Source of the DNA: Chinchilla lanigera
Taxonomy: Eukaryota; Chordata; Mammalia; Rodentia; Chinchillidae
Assembly: GCF_000276665.1 (NCBI RefSeq)
Contig: NW_004955433.1
Span: 17,357,132 to 17,421,131, forward strand
DNA length: 64,000 nucleotides
Direction of reading: 5' to 3'
A model generated the notes under the pieces. That model was not told the DNA's origin. It did no database searches and saw only the letters and a list, made by a program, of their open reading frames with translations. This document shows, one piece after another, positions 36,796 through 48,130 of this stretch. Within the stretch, counting starts at the first letter, position 1; each line of letters starts with the position of its first letter. A program made the translations under genes and the position numbers.

Positions 36796-38749
36796 TCACA
36801 ATCAAATAAGAAAAGGGATCCTTGACATGAGTAGTTTTATAATTTAAGTGTATCACTGTTTCTTCTTTAGGAGATTGATTGAGATAGGAAAGTAAGGGTG
36901 AATTTGGGGAACTTATTTATATGTAATTGTCATGTTCAAGGTGATTGATAATGATTATGGCTTGGGTGTGTGATGGCAAGCAGAAAGACTGAAATGCCAC
37001 CCAGAATTTATTTACATCGACGAGCACTGATTGGTATCATTCCCAAAATATCAGGCCTTGATCTCTGGTGATCTAGCTAGGACTTATATGGGATAAGCAA
37101 GTAAGAAATACAGAGGGAGAATGGCTTGTCAATTGGGGATTAGTTCCCATAATATGCATCATAGTGACCAGCTATGCATCACAGTAACCAACTGTTTCTA
37201 GGAGACAGAAGCATCCAGAACTGGTACAGGAGATATTACCTGAGCAACTAACAAAATTAAGTATACTAGCATTGGGGTGGGGGGAGTCTTCTGTTACAGG
37301 TGAACCAATAGTTCTTAACCTTGGAGTCTAGTTTATAATCAGACTTGCATAGTAACTGAAGGTTTTCTTAAAGTTAATATAATGGGATATGTGTTTTTGG
37401 CACATCCAGTCTCAAAAGGGGTCTTTTTCTAAGTTGTATTTTTTGGATTCACCATAGTAACCTCAAGTGCTGTATATTGGGAAAACCAAAAAATTTTAAT
37501 TGGACTAGAAGGATCTACACTCAAGTTATGTCTCCACCTTTATATAGACATGGAGTCTCAGAGACTAGAGTTACATAGTTTCTCTGGTCCTCAGAATTCT
37601 TGCAGATACTAAGATCTAATTCATCACTTTGTCTTCATTATGTCCCTAAATGAATATAAAATAAAAATTTGCATTGAACAATGTCTCACATGACAAAATA
37701 GTTATTCAACACTGGCAAAATTTTATAATTATAAAAATATTTCGCCAATCAGGTGTACTCTGTGACTAATTTTGCCTGTACTCTTTCTAAGACATTTTAG
37801 CATCATAGTGCTACTTAGACAAAAGCCTTAGAGATGAATAAATATTTATCGATGCTACTGAACCAAACAAAAAGACAATAAATTTTAAAATGTGCATTTA
37901 AATCTTCACTAGTAGGCTTATAGTAGATATTTTAGGCAGAGTCAATGTAGAAGAGGAAATTACTCCAGGTATATTCATCATAACAATTAGATGTGCGGAT
38001 TCAGTTCACATCTCTAATTGCAAATGAAAGCTGCATATTAAACAAAGACACTGCCGAGTTCACACTTCCTTAATTAGGGGTTCACAGCGATGTTAGGTTG
38101 GATCATGCTAGTTTCATTTTCATTACTATGTGCTGACATTCTCATATAAGCTCACCCTAGGTAAGTTTTCTTCCAGTCATGTACTTTGTGACAGATTAGC
38201 AACAATTCCAACTTCATGCTCCATTTTCTCTGCCTACCAAAGCAATTTGCTGTCCATGCACTTTGTGATTTCCTCGGCTTTGTGACTCTGACCTATAACA
38301 TTTTTTGTGTGATAGGAACTACACTTTGAATACCAACACTTCAAATGCTCTTCATGGTGAATGCTATCTATGCCACTTTAAGAGGAGGATTTTAATATTT
38401 AGGTCATCCTCTCTTATTAAGCAGGTGGGTCAACACTATGGGCAGAGTTGTTTCAAAACTGTATCTTATTGTTTTACCCAGGTCATTGGCATTTATGATC
38501 ATGATGCTCCAAGTCCCCTGTCATCTGGCCTCTGATCATATCTCAAGGCTCACCTTCTATCATTGCCTTGTTATTTATGATGGGGACACATTTATTCAAT
38601 TATTTATGATGGAAACAGACATTGTTCTGTGCAAATTTTTATTTTACTTTGATGAAGACAAAGTGATGAATTAGAACTTAGTATCCTCAAGAATTCCGAG
38701 GCCCAGAGAAACTGTGTAACTCTGGTCTTTACTACATGGCTAAACACAG
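36796..38749. other. Unique DNA with a possible conserved noncoding patch
   Basis: No coding gene recognised. Around 38010-38080 homeodomain/POU-like motifs cluster (CTAATTGCAAATGA, TTAATTAGGGG) in an otherwise non-repetitive stretch, which would suit an enhancer. This is inference only. Confidence 0.3.
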
Positions 38750-39090
38750 GTGATGTGCCCAAATTCACTCTGCTATTCATACTTGTATTCCCTGTCTCTG
38801 CCTATCAGACTCAACCCTCTCCCTGTTTTCATACTTGCTTAAGTAACTGCTCACCTTACAAGATCCACTTGTGAATCACTTCCACCAGATGATCACTGAT
38901 TCCTTTTCTTACCCTTGGTTTTCAATTCTCTTTATATTCCTGTGACTCCCTGGGCATCACTCAATCATACAGCATGGTACATGTTGGAAGTATTGGTTTC
39001 CAAATTTTCCTACAGTTGGGCAACAACCCTTGAGTCCATATGTAATCTATGCATGCATGTTGGACATATTTGTGCTTGGCACACAGTCAA
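38750..39090 (+). mobile_element. L2 3' relic
   Basis: CTCACCTTACAAGATCC, then TTGAGTCCATATGTAATC and GTGCTTGGCACACAGTC, follow the order of the L2 3' region. High divergence. Confidence 0.45.
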
Positions 39091-39384
39091 CTACCACTCA
39101 TTATCATGGTTAATATATTGGAAGAAAGCAAAAAGAACAATACCATTAACCATTTATCTGAAATTGATGCAGCATACAACATTATTAGTGTAATTCTTCA
39201 CCATACATACTTAAAATCTAGAAGAAGAGAGACTTAAAAACTGTCTGTCACAATTCAGTGATAAAGGTAACTCTAAGATACTAGACAGGCCCAGTGAAAG
39301 ATTACTAAACACAAGCTTTTCCTGAATCAGAGAAGGTACCCAGGGGAGAAGAGTATACAAACTTTAAATTGCTATTTCATTACA

Positions 39385-39655
39385 GATTGAACATCTCTAA
39401 TCCAAGTTTAGTACATGTGCTGCTGAAGCAAGAATTAGCATCTGTAATCTAAAATCCAAATAAAAGATACCCTAAAGTCTGAAAACTTTTGAGTGTTGGC
39501 CTGTCATTACAAAAGATTTTGTAGCACTTGATATTTTGGATTGTCAGATTAGGGATACTCAACCAGTAAAGTCGGCAGAAGTATTTCAAAATCTGGAAAA
39601 GCTCCAAAAACTGACACTTCTGGTGCTAAGAAGCTCAAATAAGGGAGTCTCTATC
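39385..39655. mobile_element. Tigger/MER44-like DNA transposon relic
   Basis: ACAGATTGAACATCTCTAATCC at the left pairs in inverted orientation with GGATTGTCAGATTAGGGATACTCAACC near 39540-39566. Inside are CTGAAAACTTTTGAG and, further right, AAACTGACACTTCTGG. This is the terminal-inverted-repeat pattern of pogo/Tigger non-autonomous elements. The extra right part suggests a rearranged copy. Confidence 0.55.
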
Positions 39656-39714
39656 TGCATTATTAACTACAGCTAAGTTACTTTCAATAATTATTATGCT
39701 TTACTGACACTGTT

Positions 39715-39905
39715 TACTATGCACTAAGTGGTTAGCAGTCATTACCTCTCACAACAGTCTTAGGAAGAAAGAACTGGTACTATTAATCAATAAGAGGGAC
39801 ACTGAGACACAGGCAAGGCACGATTCTGGGCTCAGGTTATACACTTGAAAAGGGATAGAACTGGGATTATAACATGAGTTTTTCCAATGCCAGAGGCATA
39901 TCTTG
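39715..39905 (-). mobile_element. MIR SINE relic
   Basis: GACACTGAGACACAGGCAAG and GATAGAACTGGGATTATAAC, preceded by TTAGGAAGAAAGAACTGG, are reversed MIR core blocks. Confidence 0.55.
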
Positions 39906-41095
39906 TCAGATTATGTTGTTTCAAAACATGCCTCCCTATAATTGAAGAAGCTGAAAGAGAAACAAAGGAAGATACAAACCTCAAAATGAGAGTTTAGTCC
40001 TGAACATGAAGAGGTGTGCTGTATTTTGGGAAACAATGAAGGGCAATGAAAAATTACTATGAACATTTAAAGTTTTTAAATTTATTACAGGAAAATGACA
40101 CATTAGCCCTTATCAAAATACTCCCATTGAAAGGAAAAGTTCTGAGAACATCTTCTGATGAGTTCTAACACTTCCCTATAGTTTTATTTTTTAGCTTCAT
40201 AAAACTTAACAATATGTCCAACTAGCCTGACCTAAGCCTTGTTTATAGAACAGACCATTCAAGACTAAGGGACCCTCAGCTTCAAAAGAACAAGGAATCA
40301 TGTGGAAGCATGGTGTGGAACAGTGACCATGGATGACCTGATTCCAAAATAGTTTTCAGCTTCCTCATTCTCTGCTACCTCATGTAGAACCTCTACTTTG
40401 TAAGAGATCCTCTGTTCTGGCACTTGGGAGCCAGTGACCCCTCTCAGGTGTTTATCTCAACAAAGCCTGTCCTTGCTGTAAGTATTCCTCTGTCTCTTTT
40501 TTTCTTACACCCATCACTTGGAACACACTTTTTCCATTGCTTTGAAAATGCTGGTTTTCTTATTTAGAAAGTGCCATACTGTTCAGAAGTATCGGGAGAA
40601 TGACAGAGCATCTGGACCCTTCATCTTCCTCCATTTGCCGAGGTTAAATGGAGAGAATAAATAACAGTTGGGAGAAAAGATCAATGAAGCTCAGGCCTGC
40701 AATAACAGATAGAAATTACCTGGCAAAGGAAAACCATAAATGCTATAGAATCTCATTCTTCATCCTTTGAACTGAAGGTCTTCTCTGACCAGAGCATTAA
40801 AGATCAACTGCAGCTCTTCCCTTGAGCATGGGTGTTTGCTTTACTTATCATACTGCCCAGCTATCTAGTGTGCCACTGTAAACCTGTCTGCAAACACAGT
40901 GGAGGCTTTCCCTGATGGCTAATCCATAAACTTCATAAAAGTTACATTTATCTATCACGACTCATGCAGTTGATATTATACACAGTAGGGCATTTACTCT
41001 CCTTTCTTCCATTAGTAATAACATCAAATATAGTGAGTTGGTGGAGACCAAGGTGCTCAGGACAGCCATCCAATTGTTTTCCTGCCTTTCACCAG
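39906..41095. other. Unique DNA
   Basis: No gene recognised. Composition is nearer 40% GC than in most of the window. Confidence 0.4.
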
Positions 41096-41281
41096 TGATG
41101 GATGGAAGTGATTGAGTTTTTCATCCTGAGCTGCCGAGCTCCTTTAGATTGTGCTGTGAAATGACAGGGCTCCTGCCAGAGCAGTTTCTTGACCATGACA
41201 GACTGAGGTAGTTTTAAACTGGCTCCAGTACAGCCTTAGGAATTTGCCCTTGGGGATCATACTGGAGAAGGACATGAGCAG
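41096..41281 (+). other. Exon-like noncoding segment
   Basis: It is preceded by a pyrimidine-rich acceptor (TTTTCCTGCCTTTCACCAG) and followed by a near-consensus donor (GAGCAG|GTAAGTG). The 186 nt lie in non-repetitive DNA and have stops in all three plus frames, so a coding exon is excluded. A lncRNA exon or UTR exon is possible. Confidence 0.25.
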
Positions 41282-41610
41282 GTAAGTGTGGGTATGAGAG
41301 GCTTGGTACTGAATTTAAGTTGCTGCTCTCCGTCTGTGCTTTAATAGTCTTATCTCTAAAATATGTATGAAGATAAAATACGCTCTCTGTTTTGCAGGAG
41401 TTTTAGGATCATGAAACGAGATATATGTATCTCTAGGTTAAGTGTGGAGAGCTGACATGTTTTTGGTGAAACAGTTACCGTTTTGAAATGCTCTAGTGTC
41501 TAAGCCACAATTTCCTGTCTTAATTGATTCAGTCATCCTATGTGATATGTATTTTGTTTTTTTGAGACAGGGTCTCACTATGCAGTTCAGGCTGGGCTTG
41601 AGCTCACTTT

Positions 41611-42543
41611 TTTTTTTAATTTTAAAAATAAAAGGAGGAAAATATTAACAGACAGTCGACATTTTACAAAATAGCAAAGGAACAGTACAGATAGTACAGA
41701 GTTACAAACAGAGTGGTAGGGAATTAACAATGCTTGTTGTATTACATATTGATATCTTCAAAGTGGTTTCTCATGAAAACAGATATAGACATACAAAGCT
41801 GATCAACCAAGGACTCATTGACAGTTTCTTTCAGCAAAGAAATACAAGACAGTAGAACAGCCATGTTAACTATCCTGCATATACATACATACAAACTTTT
41901 TCCTTCTTTGCCTTCTCTTTTCCCATATCCCAGTTATCCTTTACCTTTGAGTGCTTTCCTATCAATTTACAATGTCTATCATATCTCCTAGTTTAAATTA
42001 ATTCTTTCAGGCTTTACCCTAGAGAAACAATGCGATGTTTGCACATGTATGTTTGATTTATTTCACTTATGATTATGGTCTCTAGTTGCGACCATTTACC
42101 TATAAAAGCCTCAAGTTTATCTTTCTTTACAACTGAGTAATATTCCATTATATAAAAATACCGCAATTTTCTGATCCAATCCTCAGTGGATGGACATTTG
42201 GGTTGCTTCCACATTTTAGCAATTACAAATTGTGCTGCTATAAACATAGGTGCACATACATCACTGTGATATGATGTTTTTAGATCTTCTGGGAAAATAC
42301 CCAGCAGGGTGATAGCTGGGTTGAATGGGACCTCTAGACCTAGTTTTCTGAGGAATCTCCAAACCGATTTCCACAGTGGTTTCACCAGTCTGCATTCCCA
42401 CCAGCAGTGGAGAAGGGTTCCTATTTCTCCACAGCCTCGCCAGCATTTGTTATTGGTTGATTTCTTAATGCTAGCCATTCTTACTGGGGTAAGGTGGAAT
42501 CTCAGTGTTGTTTTAATTTGCATTTCTCGAATGACTAATGATG
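41611..42543 (-). mobile_element. Young 5'-truncated L1 inside B1
   Basis: 933 bp of L1 3' end on the minus strand begin with a poly-A remnant (plus-strand T9) at 41611 and reach back into the ORF2 C-terminus at 42543. A perfect 13-bp duplication, TTGAGCTCACTTT, flanks it (41598-41610 and 42544-42556). The ORF2 part is still open to its natural stop, so the insertion is recent relative to the other L1s here. Confidence 0.93.
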
Positions 42544-42628
42544 TTGAGCTCACTTTGTAGCCTAGGCTGGTCTCAAACTCGCAATGATCCTCCTTCCTCA
42601 GCCTCCCAAGTGCTGGGATTACAGGCAT
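42014..42628 (-). pseudogene. Fusion ORF: B1-derived start joined to L1 ORF2 C-terminus
   Basis: This is a 204-codon frame, the longest non-simple open frame of the window. The first ~28 residues ([20 protein letters not shown]...) are translated B1. From about residue 30 it is L1 ORF2p C-terminus, including an intact cysteine-histidine motif [18 protein letters not shown] (C-x3-C-x7-H-x4-C) and MYKCH-type terminal sequence near the natural stop. It has no endonuclease or RT and so cannot act as an L1 enzyme. The in-frame join is a chance result of the insertion; there is no sign that it is expressed. Confidence 0.7.
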
Positions 42629-42650
42629 GAGCTACCATGCCAACTTATGA

Positions 42651-43044
42651 TAGGTATTAATAAACAGTTTAGTTCACTTTTCTTACCAGTAGTCACCACA
42701 AAGTATTCAGCAGATTACAAATATAACTATTTCTGTATAAGTGATTTTATTAAAGAGAGTATTTCCAAAGATAATCCGTAAGGAATGTTTTTAAATTAAG
42801 TTAAAGAAGGGATGGAACTAAGCAGTTAAGCAAGGGTAGTATTTCAGGCAATGTTTTGAAAAGAGTGGCTTCATCCTAGAGATATAAATTAAGCTTCTGA
42901 ATAGTCTGAAAATAAGGAAGATGAAATTTTAATATTCCTACTGTCTTTAGCTGTTGGTTAACAACAGTTCTTTTCCTTGTGCATCTCTGTTTCAGAGATT
43001 GGTAGTATTTGTTAAAAAGGTAAATAAAGAAATATTTATTAAGC
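42651..43044. other. Unique AT-rich DNA
   Basis: Nothing recognised. Confidence 0.4.
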
Positions 43045-43120
43045 TAGGAGGGTAGCTCAGAGATCCTGCATATGCTTAACATGTGTGAGAACGTGTCAAT
43101 CTCTAGCACCACATACACAC
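43045..43120 (+). mobile_element. Old ID-like SINE
   Basis: GGAGGGTAGCTCAGAGATCC, a mid-part CATATGCTTAACATGTGTGAG and CTCTAGCACCACATACAC follow the ID/tRNA layout. The ACCACATACAC ending is typical of older ID families. Confidence 0.65.
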
Positions 43121-43690
43121 ACAGGAAAAAAAGAAAATAAAGCATTTTTTATGATCTATATTACAGATGCTGTTCTAGGTCCTAGGGAAACAGCAATAAA
43201 GAAGAAAATTGATAAGTTTTAGGAGACGAAAATAAAGAAACAATGGAATATAATGGAAGAAAAATTTTACCATTATTTTCTGCTTTATTTTGTATTCTGA
43301 GCTTTCTTTATGAACCTATGTCTTAGTTTCCACATATATAAGACAGGGACCATAATACCTACCTCTTTAAATTGTGATGGGGTCTGATTTTCAAATGCCC
43401 AGTCGTGAGAAGTGGTCATCTCCACAAATACATGCTTTTTAAATGAAGAAACACAAATGGCAAATAAATACATGAAAAAATGCTCACCATCATTAGTCAT
43501 TTAAGAAATGCAAATTAAAAGAACAAAGAAATTCTATCACGCCCCTGCAAGAATGGCTATCATCAAGCAATCAACCAATAACAAATGCTGGAAGGGCTGT
43601 GAGAAAAAAGGAACACTTCTCCACTGTTGGTGGGAGTGTAGATTGGTACAACCATTGAGGAAATCAGTGGGTGAATCCTCAAAATACTAG

Positions 43691-43786
43691 CGGGCCTGGG
43701 ATATAGCTCAGTGGCATAAGCGCCTGTGTGGCAAGTGAAAGGTCATGAGTTCAATCCCCGGTACTGAAAAAAAAAAAAAAAAAAAA
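43691..43786 (+). mobile_element. ID SINE in L1
   Basis: GGGCCTGGGATATAGCTCAG ... GAGTTCAATCCCCGGTACTG is followed by ~24 A. The short duplication AAAATACTAG / AAAAAACTAG surrounds it. It lies inside the L1 and is therefore younger. Confidence 0.92.
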
Positions 43787-44127
43787 AAACTAGGAATAGA
43801 GGTCCTATTGAACCCTCCTATTTCCCTTTTGGGTATATTTCCAGAATAACTAAAAACATCATACCACAGTGATATATATGCACCCATGTCTATAGCAGCA
43901 CAGTTTGTCATAGCTAAATCTTCGAAAATACCCAAATGCCCATCAATTAAGGAATGGATAAGAAAGGTATATTCCTATACAATGGAGTATAAATCAACTA
44001 TAAAGAAAGATAAATTCAAGGCTTCTATAGGTAAATGGGTGCAACTAGAGATCATACTCATAAGTGAAAGAAATCAGACTTGCATGTATAAACATCACAT
44101 TGTCTTCCTAGTCTAAGAACCTGAAAG

Positions 44128-44286
44128 AATAATATATAAATATATGAATAATATATAAGAATATATAAGAATAATATATAAATATAAATAAATGTATAAT
44201 AATATATAAATGTAAATATATATTTATATATTTATATAATAATATATAAATATATGTATATATTTATATACATACACACACACATA
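44128..44286. repeat. AT-rich (ATATAA)n-like repeat
   Basis: Irregular AATATATAAATAT units, ending in ATACACACACACATAC, expand the 3'UTR of the surrounding L1. Confidence 0.85.
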
Positions 44287-44578
44287 CAAGATAGCTAGGA
44301 CAATTGTACTACTAATTTCTATTATTTTTTAAAGGCACAGTTAATATTTAATTGTGCGATCAATCTTGTATGCCTGTATCTAGTAATCTGAGAAACTACT
44401 TTGAAGGTAACAGTATGTAATACAACAACCACTGTTAATTTCTTAGCATCTTGGCTTGAAATTCTGTATCATATTCATTGTTTTTGTGTTGCTTAATTCT
44501 TGTCCTTGTTTTTGTTATTTTGTTTCTGTTCTTTTCCCTTTAAAATAAAATTTTTTAAAGCAGATGTGATCATCTCCA

Positions 44579-45289
44579 GTTTTTGCTGATGAGGAAGGCT
44601 ATTTCTCAGCATGTGGAATGGGGAGTAAAGTCCAACAGGAAAATCCATGTTATCTCAGATAAAGAAGGAAGAGTAGGAAGCTATCTGCAATTATCCTAGC
44701 TATCTGCAATTAGGACATTTTTCTTACTGAGCAATCTCACCAAACTTTTTCAGAATGTGCACCAAACTATAATGCATATGTTGGCAGATCCAATATACAG
44801 AAGTAGAATCTGACATTCAATGTAAGCAATTATGAAAAATCACACAGGTAGGAATAGTGGACCCAAGATTCAAATCTATGGTATACTTCACACCATGTTG
44901 TCTCTGACACTAGATGCATAATCCCAGCATTAATGTAAATTAGTACTTCAAAATATCACACTTTAAAAAAATATTGCTATCATTTTTACTGAGATTAGTG
45001 CAAAATATTGTCAAATCATTGAATATGAAGATCCTTTCTTCCTTCCTGTTTTGCTTCCTTCCTTCCTCACTCCTTCTCTCCCTCTTTTTCTCTGTTTCTT
45101 CTTCTTCTCTTGACTTTCTTTCCTCATTTCACATTTTTTCTTTTTTATTTTCCCTTCTCTATATAAACATTGATTATTTGGTGTTGAGTCTACAATGTAC
45201 CAGACAAAGACAAAATTTCCTGAAGGAAATTATGCATTCACAGAGAAGACAGATGAACATGCAACTGCTAAATGTAAGTACTTTTATAG
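44579..45289. other. Unique DNA with a polypyrimidine tract
   Basis: A C/T-rich stretch at 45030-45165 (CCTTCCTTCC, CTCTCCCTC, TTCTTCTTCTC) explains the 120-codon open frame there. No gene recognised. Confidence 0.5.
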
Positions 45290-45485
45290 GATGTGCCAGT
45301 TACACTGGCTTTTGGGTCAGACTGATCTTGACCTAAGTCCTACCACTCTCCACAATAGTTAGGTGACTTTGATCAAATTATTTAAATTTGGAGTTAAAAA
45401 GAGTACCTATCCATAATATTGTAAAACAGGTAAAGTTATACAATTCATGCAAACTACTAGACAATCACTAGTAGTAGTTAATATT
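45290..45485 (+). mobile_element. MIR SINE relic
   Basis: TTTTGGGTCAGACTGATC, TAGGTGACTTTGATCAAATTA and later GTACCTATCC/TTGTAAAACAGG keep the MIR order on the plus strand. Confidence 0.55.
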
Positions 45486-46064
45486 TATGAAGTCTTCTTC
45501 CTAAGAAATTTGATAGCAGTATGCAGAATCACTACCATTCTTTCTTTTAGAAAAGTATTAAAAAGGACCAAAAAACTCATCTCAAGTAATAAAACTAAGG
45601 AGTAAAACTGGAGCAGCAAAGCAGTGGGTTCATTACAATAACAGCATGGCTTTCCTGAAACTCTAGGCAGGGAACCCTAAATTGTGCTCAGTGCTAGCTG
45701 TGTATATTACTAGAATTACATTACAATTAGGTTGCCACTGTAGCTAATGTCTCTGGTCACTGTGCTGGTTACTGAGTCAATTCCAGCTCTTGACTGATTT
45801 CCATGGTGGCCTACACTGGCACAATGGAACAAGAAAACCACACCTTAGGGAATTAGAAAGTATGTGTTATGCCAGAAATTAAACTGCTAGTTGATTGCAA
45901 CGTTTGTTTTCTAAAAAGATTCTTTAACTGGGTTTTACCCACTATTGCCTTTCAAGAAAAATGTACAATTAGGGGAAGAAAAGCTGTATTTATGCCATCA
46001 TTTATAAATCCATTTCAATGTGAGTAAATAAAAACCACTCATTTACATAGAAAGAAGGTATCTC
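45486..46064. other. Unique DNA
   Basis: Nothing recognised. Confidence 0.4.
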
Positions 46065-46370
46065 TTATCTATTGTTAAAAAGAATATTTACAGCAGGACA
46101 TACACTATTGAAATTTATTACACCATTAAAATAGTCCAAATTAACTCCCCTGCTCCAGGGATTGATTATAAGGCCAATTCTTTTAACATTTTGTTCTAAA
46201 GTAATTTTCTTTAAATGATACAGATTAGATAAAAACAATGAAACTTTTGGGTCAAAGATTTCCCTTATCTTAGCCCTATGTAACTTTAAAGGCTTTCCTC
46301 TCACTGTGTCAGTTCTTACATCATATTCATCAAACAAACTGATCAACTTGCTGATGTGTTCTGAATTTAA
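46065..46370 (-). other. Unrecognised protein-like open frame
   Basis: The minus strand is open from 46370 to the stop at 46065, with no ATG near its start. The translation includes ISKLISLFDEYDVRTDTV, GKPLKLHRAKIREIFDP and NLYHLKKITLEQNVKRIGL: charged, heptad-like and not of low complexity. It looks more like a real protein segment than other frames of this size here. No splice signals clearly bound it, and I do not recognise the family. It could be a decayed retrocopy, an old transposon gene or chance. Confidence 0.25.
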
Positions 46371-46589
46371 CTGTTAGAGCTTTTCCCCTTTGCTTTTGCT
46401 GTGCCCACCATATACATCATCTGTCATCAGCTTCCAACCCCAACCCTACTACTGGACATGGATCTGTCATCAAACAATGACAATTTCCATCAGTGTCTTT
46501 ACCTAGTATTTCCTCCCTGCCTTGTCTTTTAAATGACTAAGATCCTCAGGGCTCAGCTGGAGCTCCTATAATTCTAACCTCTTTGCCTA

Positions 46590-47245
46590 GTTAATTTCAT
46601 CCATTTTCCAAGTTAAATTACCATTTGTGTTGATGACTCAAAAATCTGTGTCTTCAGCCCAGATACCTCTTTCATCTTTAAGTCTAGAGTCTTAAAACTA
46701 ATTACTACTACAAGTATATGAAGATCTTGGAGACATTTAACAGAATTTTACAAATGGAGCTCATAGTGCATTCTGCACCCCATACCAAATGTCTATACCC
46801 CAAATATTAATGGTCCTTCAGATAAGAAGATGCACTTTATTTATCCTGGCTTACCCTGGAAATTTGAACATTGTCTTTAACAATTTTTTTTCCCTTATCT
46901 GTGTCCATCATCTACCATCCTCCTGGAATGGAATTCCTGGAACATAAGAGAATTTCAAACTTACAGTTCCTTCTACAAGATGTTTCTGCCTGTGTGGGAT
47001 ACTCTTTCATCTCTCCTTGTGTATCTTATATCATTTGGTCCTCTGGATTTATCTTAAAGGTTACTTATGTAGAGAAGTCTTTCTTAAATCTGTAACAAGT
47101 TAAAACACTATATTAGTAATTTCCAAAGTATCATATGCTTCCTCTAAAAAGAGAATAAGTTTAAAAATAGATTCTTCATCATATTTACATCAAAGTCTGG
47201 CTTGTACTGTAGGCTATAGATTATAAGACCCAGAACTTTACTTAC
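46590..47245 (+). mobile_element. L2 relic
   Basis: GATGACTCAAAAATCTGTGTC / TTCAGCCCAGATACCTC (46631-46672) and later CTTAAAGGTTACTTATGTAG / GAGAAGTCTTTC follow the L2 internal-to-3' order. It ends where the MaLR provirus begins. Confidence 0.5.
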
Positions 47246-47441
47246 TGTCTTAGTTACTTTTCTTATTTCTGAGACAAAATCCCCAAAACCCACAAGTTAA
47301 TGGAGGAAGATTTACTTCAACTAATAGTTTGTAAAGGTTTCAGTCCATAGTCAGATGATTTTAAGGCAAAGTGGCATGGCAGAGGGGCATAGCAGAGGAG
47401 AAACAGTCACAGTAGGGTAAATCGGAGGCAGTAGCACCAAG

Positions 47442-47867
47442 TGTTAGTGATCTTTCCTATGGTGTCAATTATTGGAGACCCCTGCAGTGGATTCCATTCC
47501 CCTTCCTGGGTTATGGCACACAGTGAGAAAGGAAAGAAAGAACAAGAGATAAAGTAGAGGGTGCATAGCAGGTACCTGAGACCACCAGTTTCTCCCTAGG
47601 AGCAAAAAGCCCAGCTAGCTAGCATATTATTAGCCAATGTAGCTGGAGAGGTAGGGTGCTTTTGCTGGAACAGCATAGAAGCAGTGGTAGAATAAGCAAG
47701 TTTAATATCGTAAAAGAAGTAAGCAAAAGTTCATTCCCACACCTGGGTACTAATCTCACTGACCAAGAGGAAGGTGATTTCTGCATTCTAAAGGCAGCCC
47801 AGGAGGCAGACAGAGCAAGGAGAGCCTAGGACATACTATGTCAATTTACAATTTGTGGCCCCTAACA
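47442..47867. mobile_element. Solo LTR nested in the MaLR LTR
   Basis: A 426-bp segment begins TGTTAG and ends CTAACA, a perfect 6-bp inverted terminal pair. It is flanked by a 5-bp duplication, CCAAG (47437-47441 and 47868-47872). Removing it restores the MaLR LTR to the length of its partner. On the minus strand ATTAAACTTGCTTATTC, a weak polyadenylation-like block, suggests minus orientation. The ERV class is not determined. Confidence 0.85.
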
Positions 47868-48130
47868 CCAAGCAGCAGTGAAGAAGTAGCAAGCCTTCGT
47901 TCCTTCTTCCCTCTTTGCTCTTAAATTCCATCCACACTATAACCGTACTTATGGGAGCCACTTACATCCAGGGCGGGGCTTCTGTTATCCACACATGGCT
48001 CTTTGCCAAGTCCATTTAGTTATCACACAGCCTAATCCCAGTATCACACACCCCAGATCCAGGCATCAATAAAAGCCCCATCTATAAGTGAATGACACTT
48101 TGGGGGAATATATGGATACAAGCCATAACA

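Larger units (their letters stand above)
41553..42650 (-). mobile_element. B1 SINE split by an L1
   Basis: The 3' part (41553-41610: TTTTTTTGAGACAGGGTCTC ... GGGCTTGAGCTCAC) and the 5' part (42544-42650: GAGCTCACTTTGTAGCC ... GGCATGAGCTACCATGCC) form one minus-strand B1. The interruption falls within the duplicated middle block. Confidence 0.92.
43425..44565 (+). mobile_element. 5'-truncated L1 with ID and AT-rich insertions
   Basis: ORF2 C-terminus (43508-44116, frameshifted) is followed by a 3'UTR ending TAAAATAAAATTTTTTAAA. The cysteine motif is intact in the piece at 43508-43690 ([18 protein letters not shown]). A 13-bp duplication with one mismatch, GTGGTCATCTCCA / GTGATCATCTCCA, lies at 43412-43424 and 44566-44578. 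The 3'UTR shares its last ~150 bp with the L1 at 60976-61156. Confidence 0.85.

Noticed and set aside
44128..44286. Possible matrix-attachment or replication-origin AT tract
   Set aside because: It lies within an L1 3'UTR and is explained by simple-repeat expansion.
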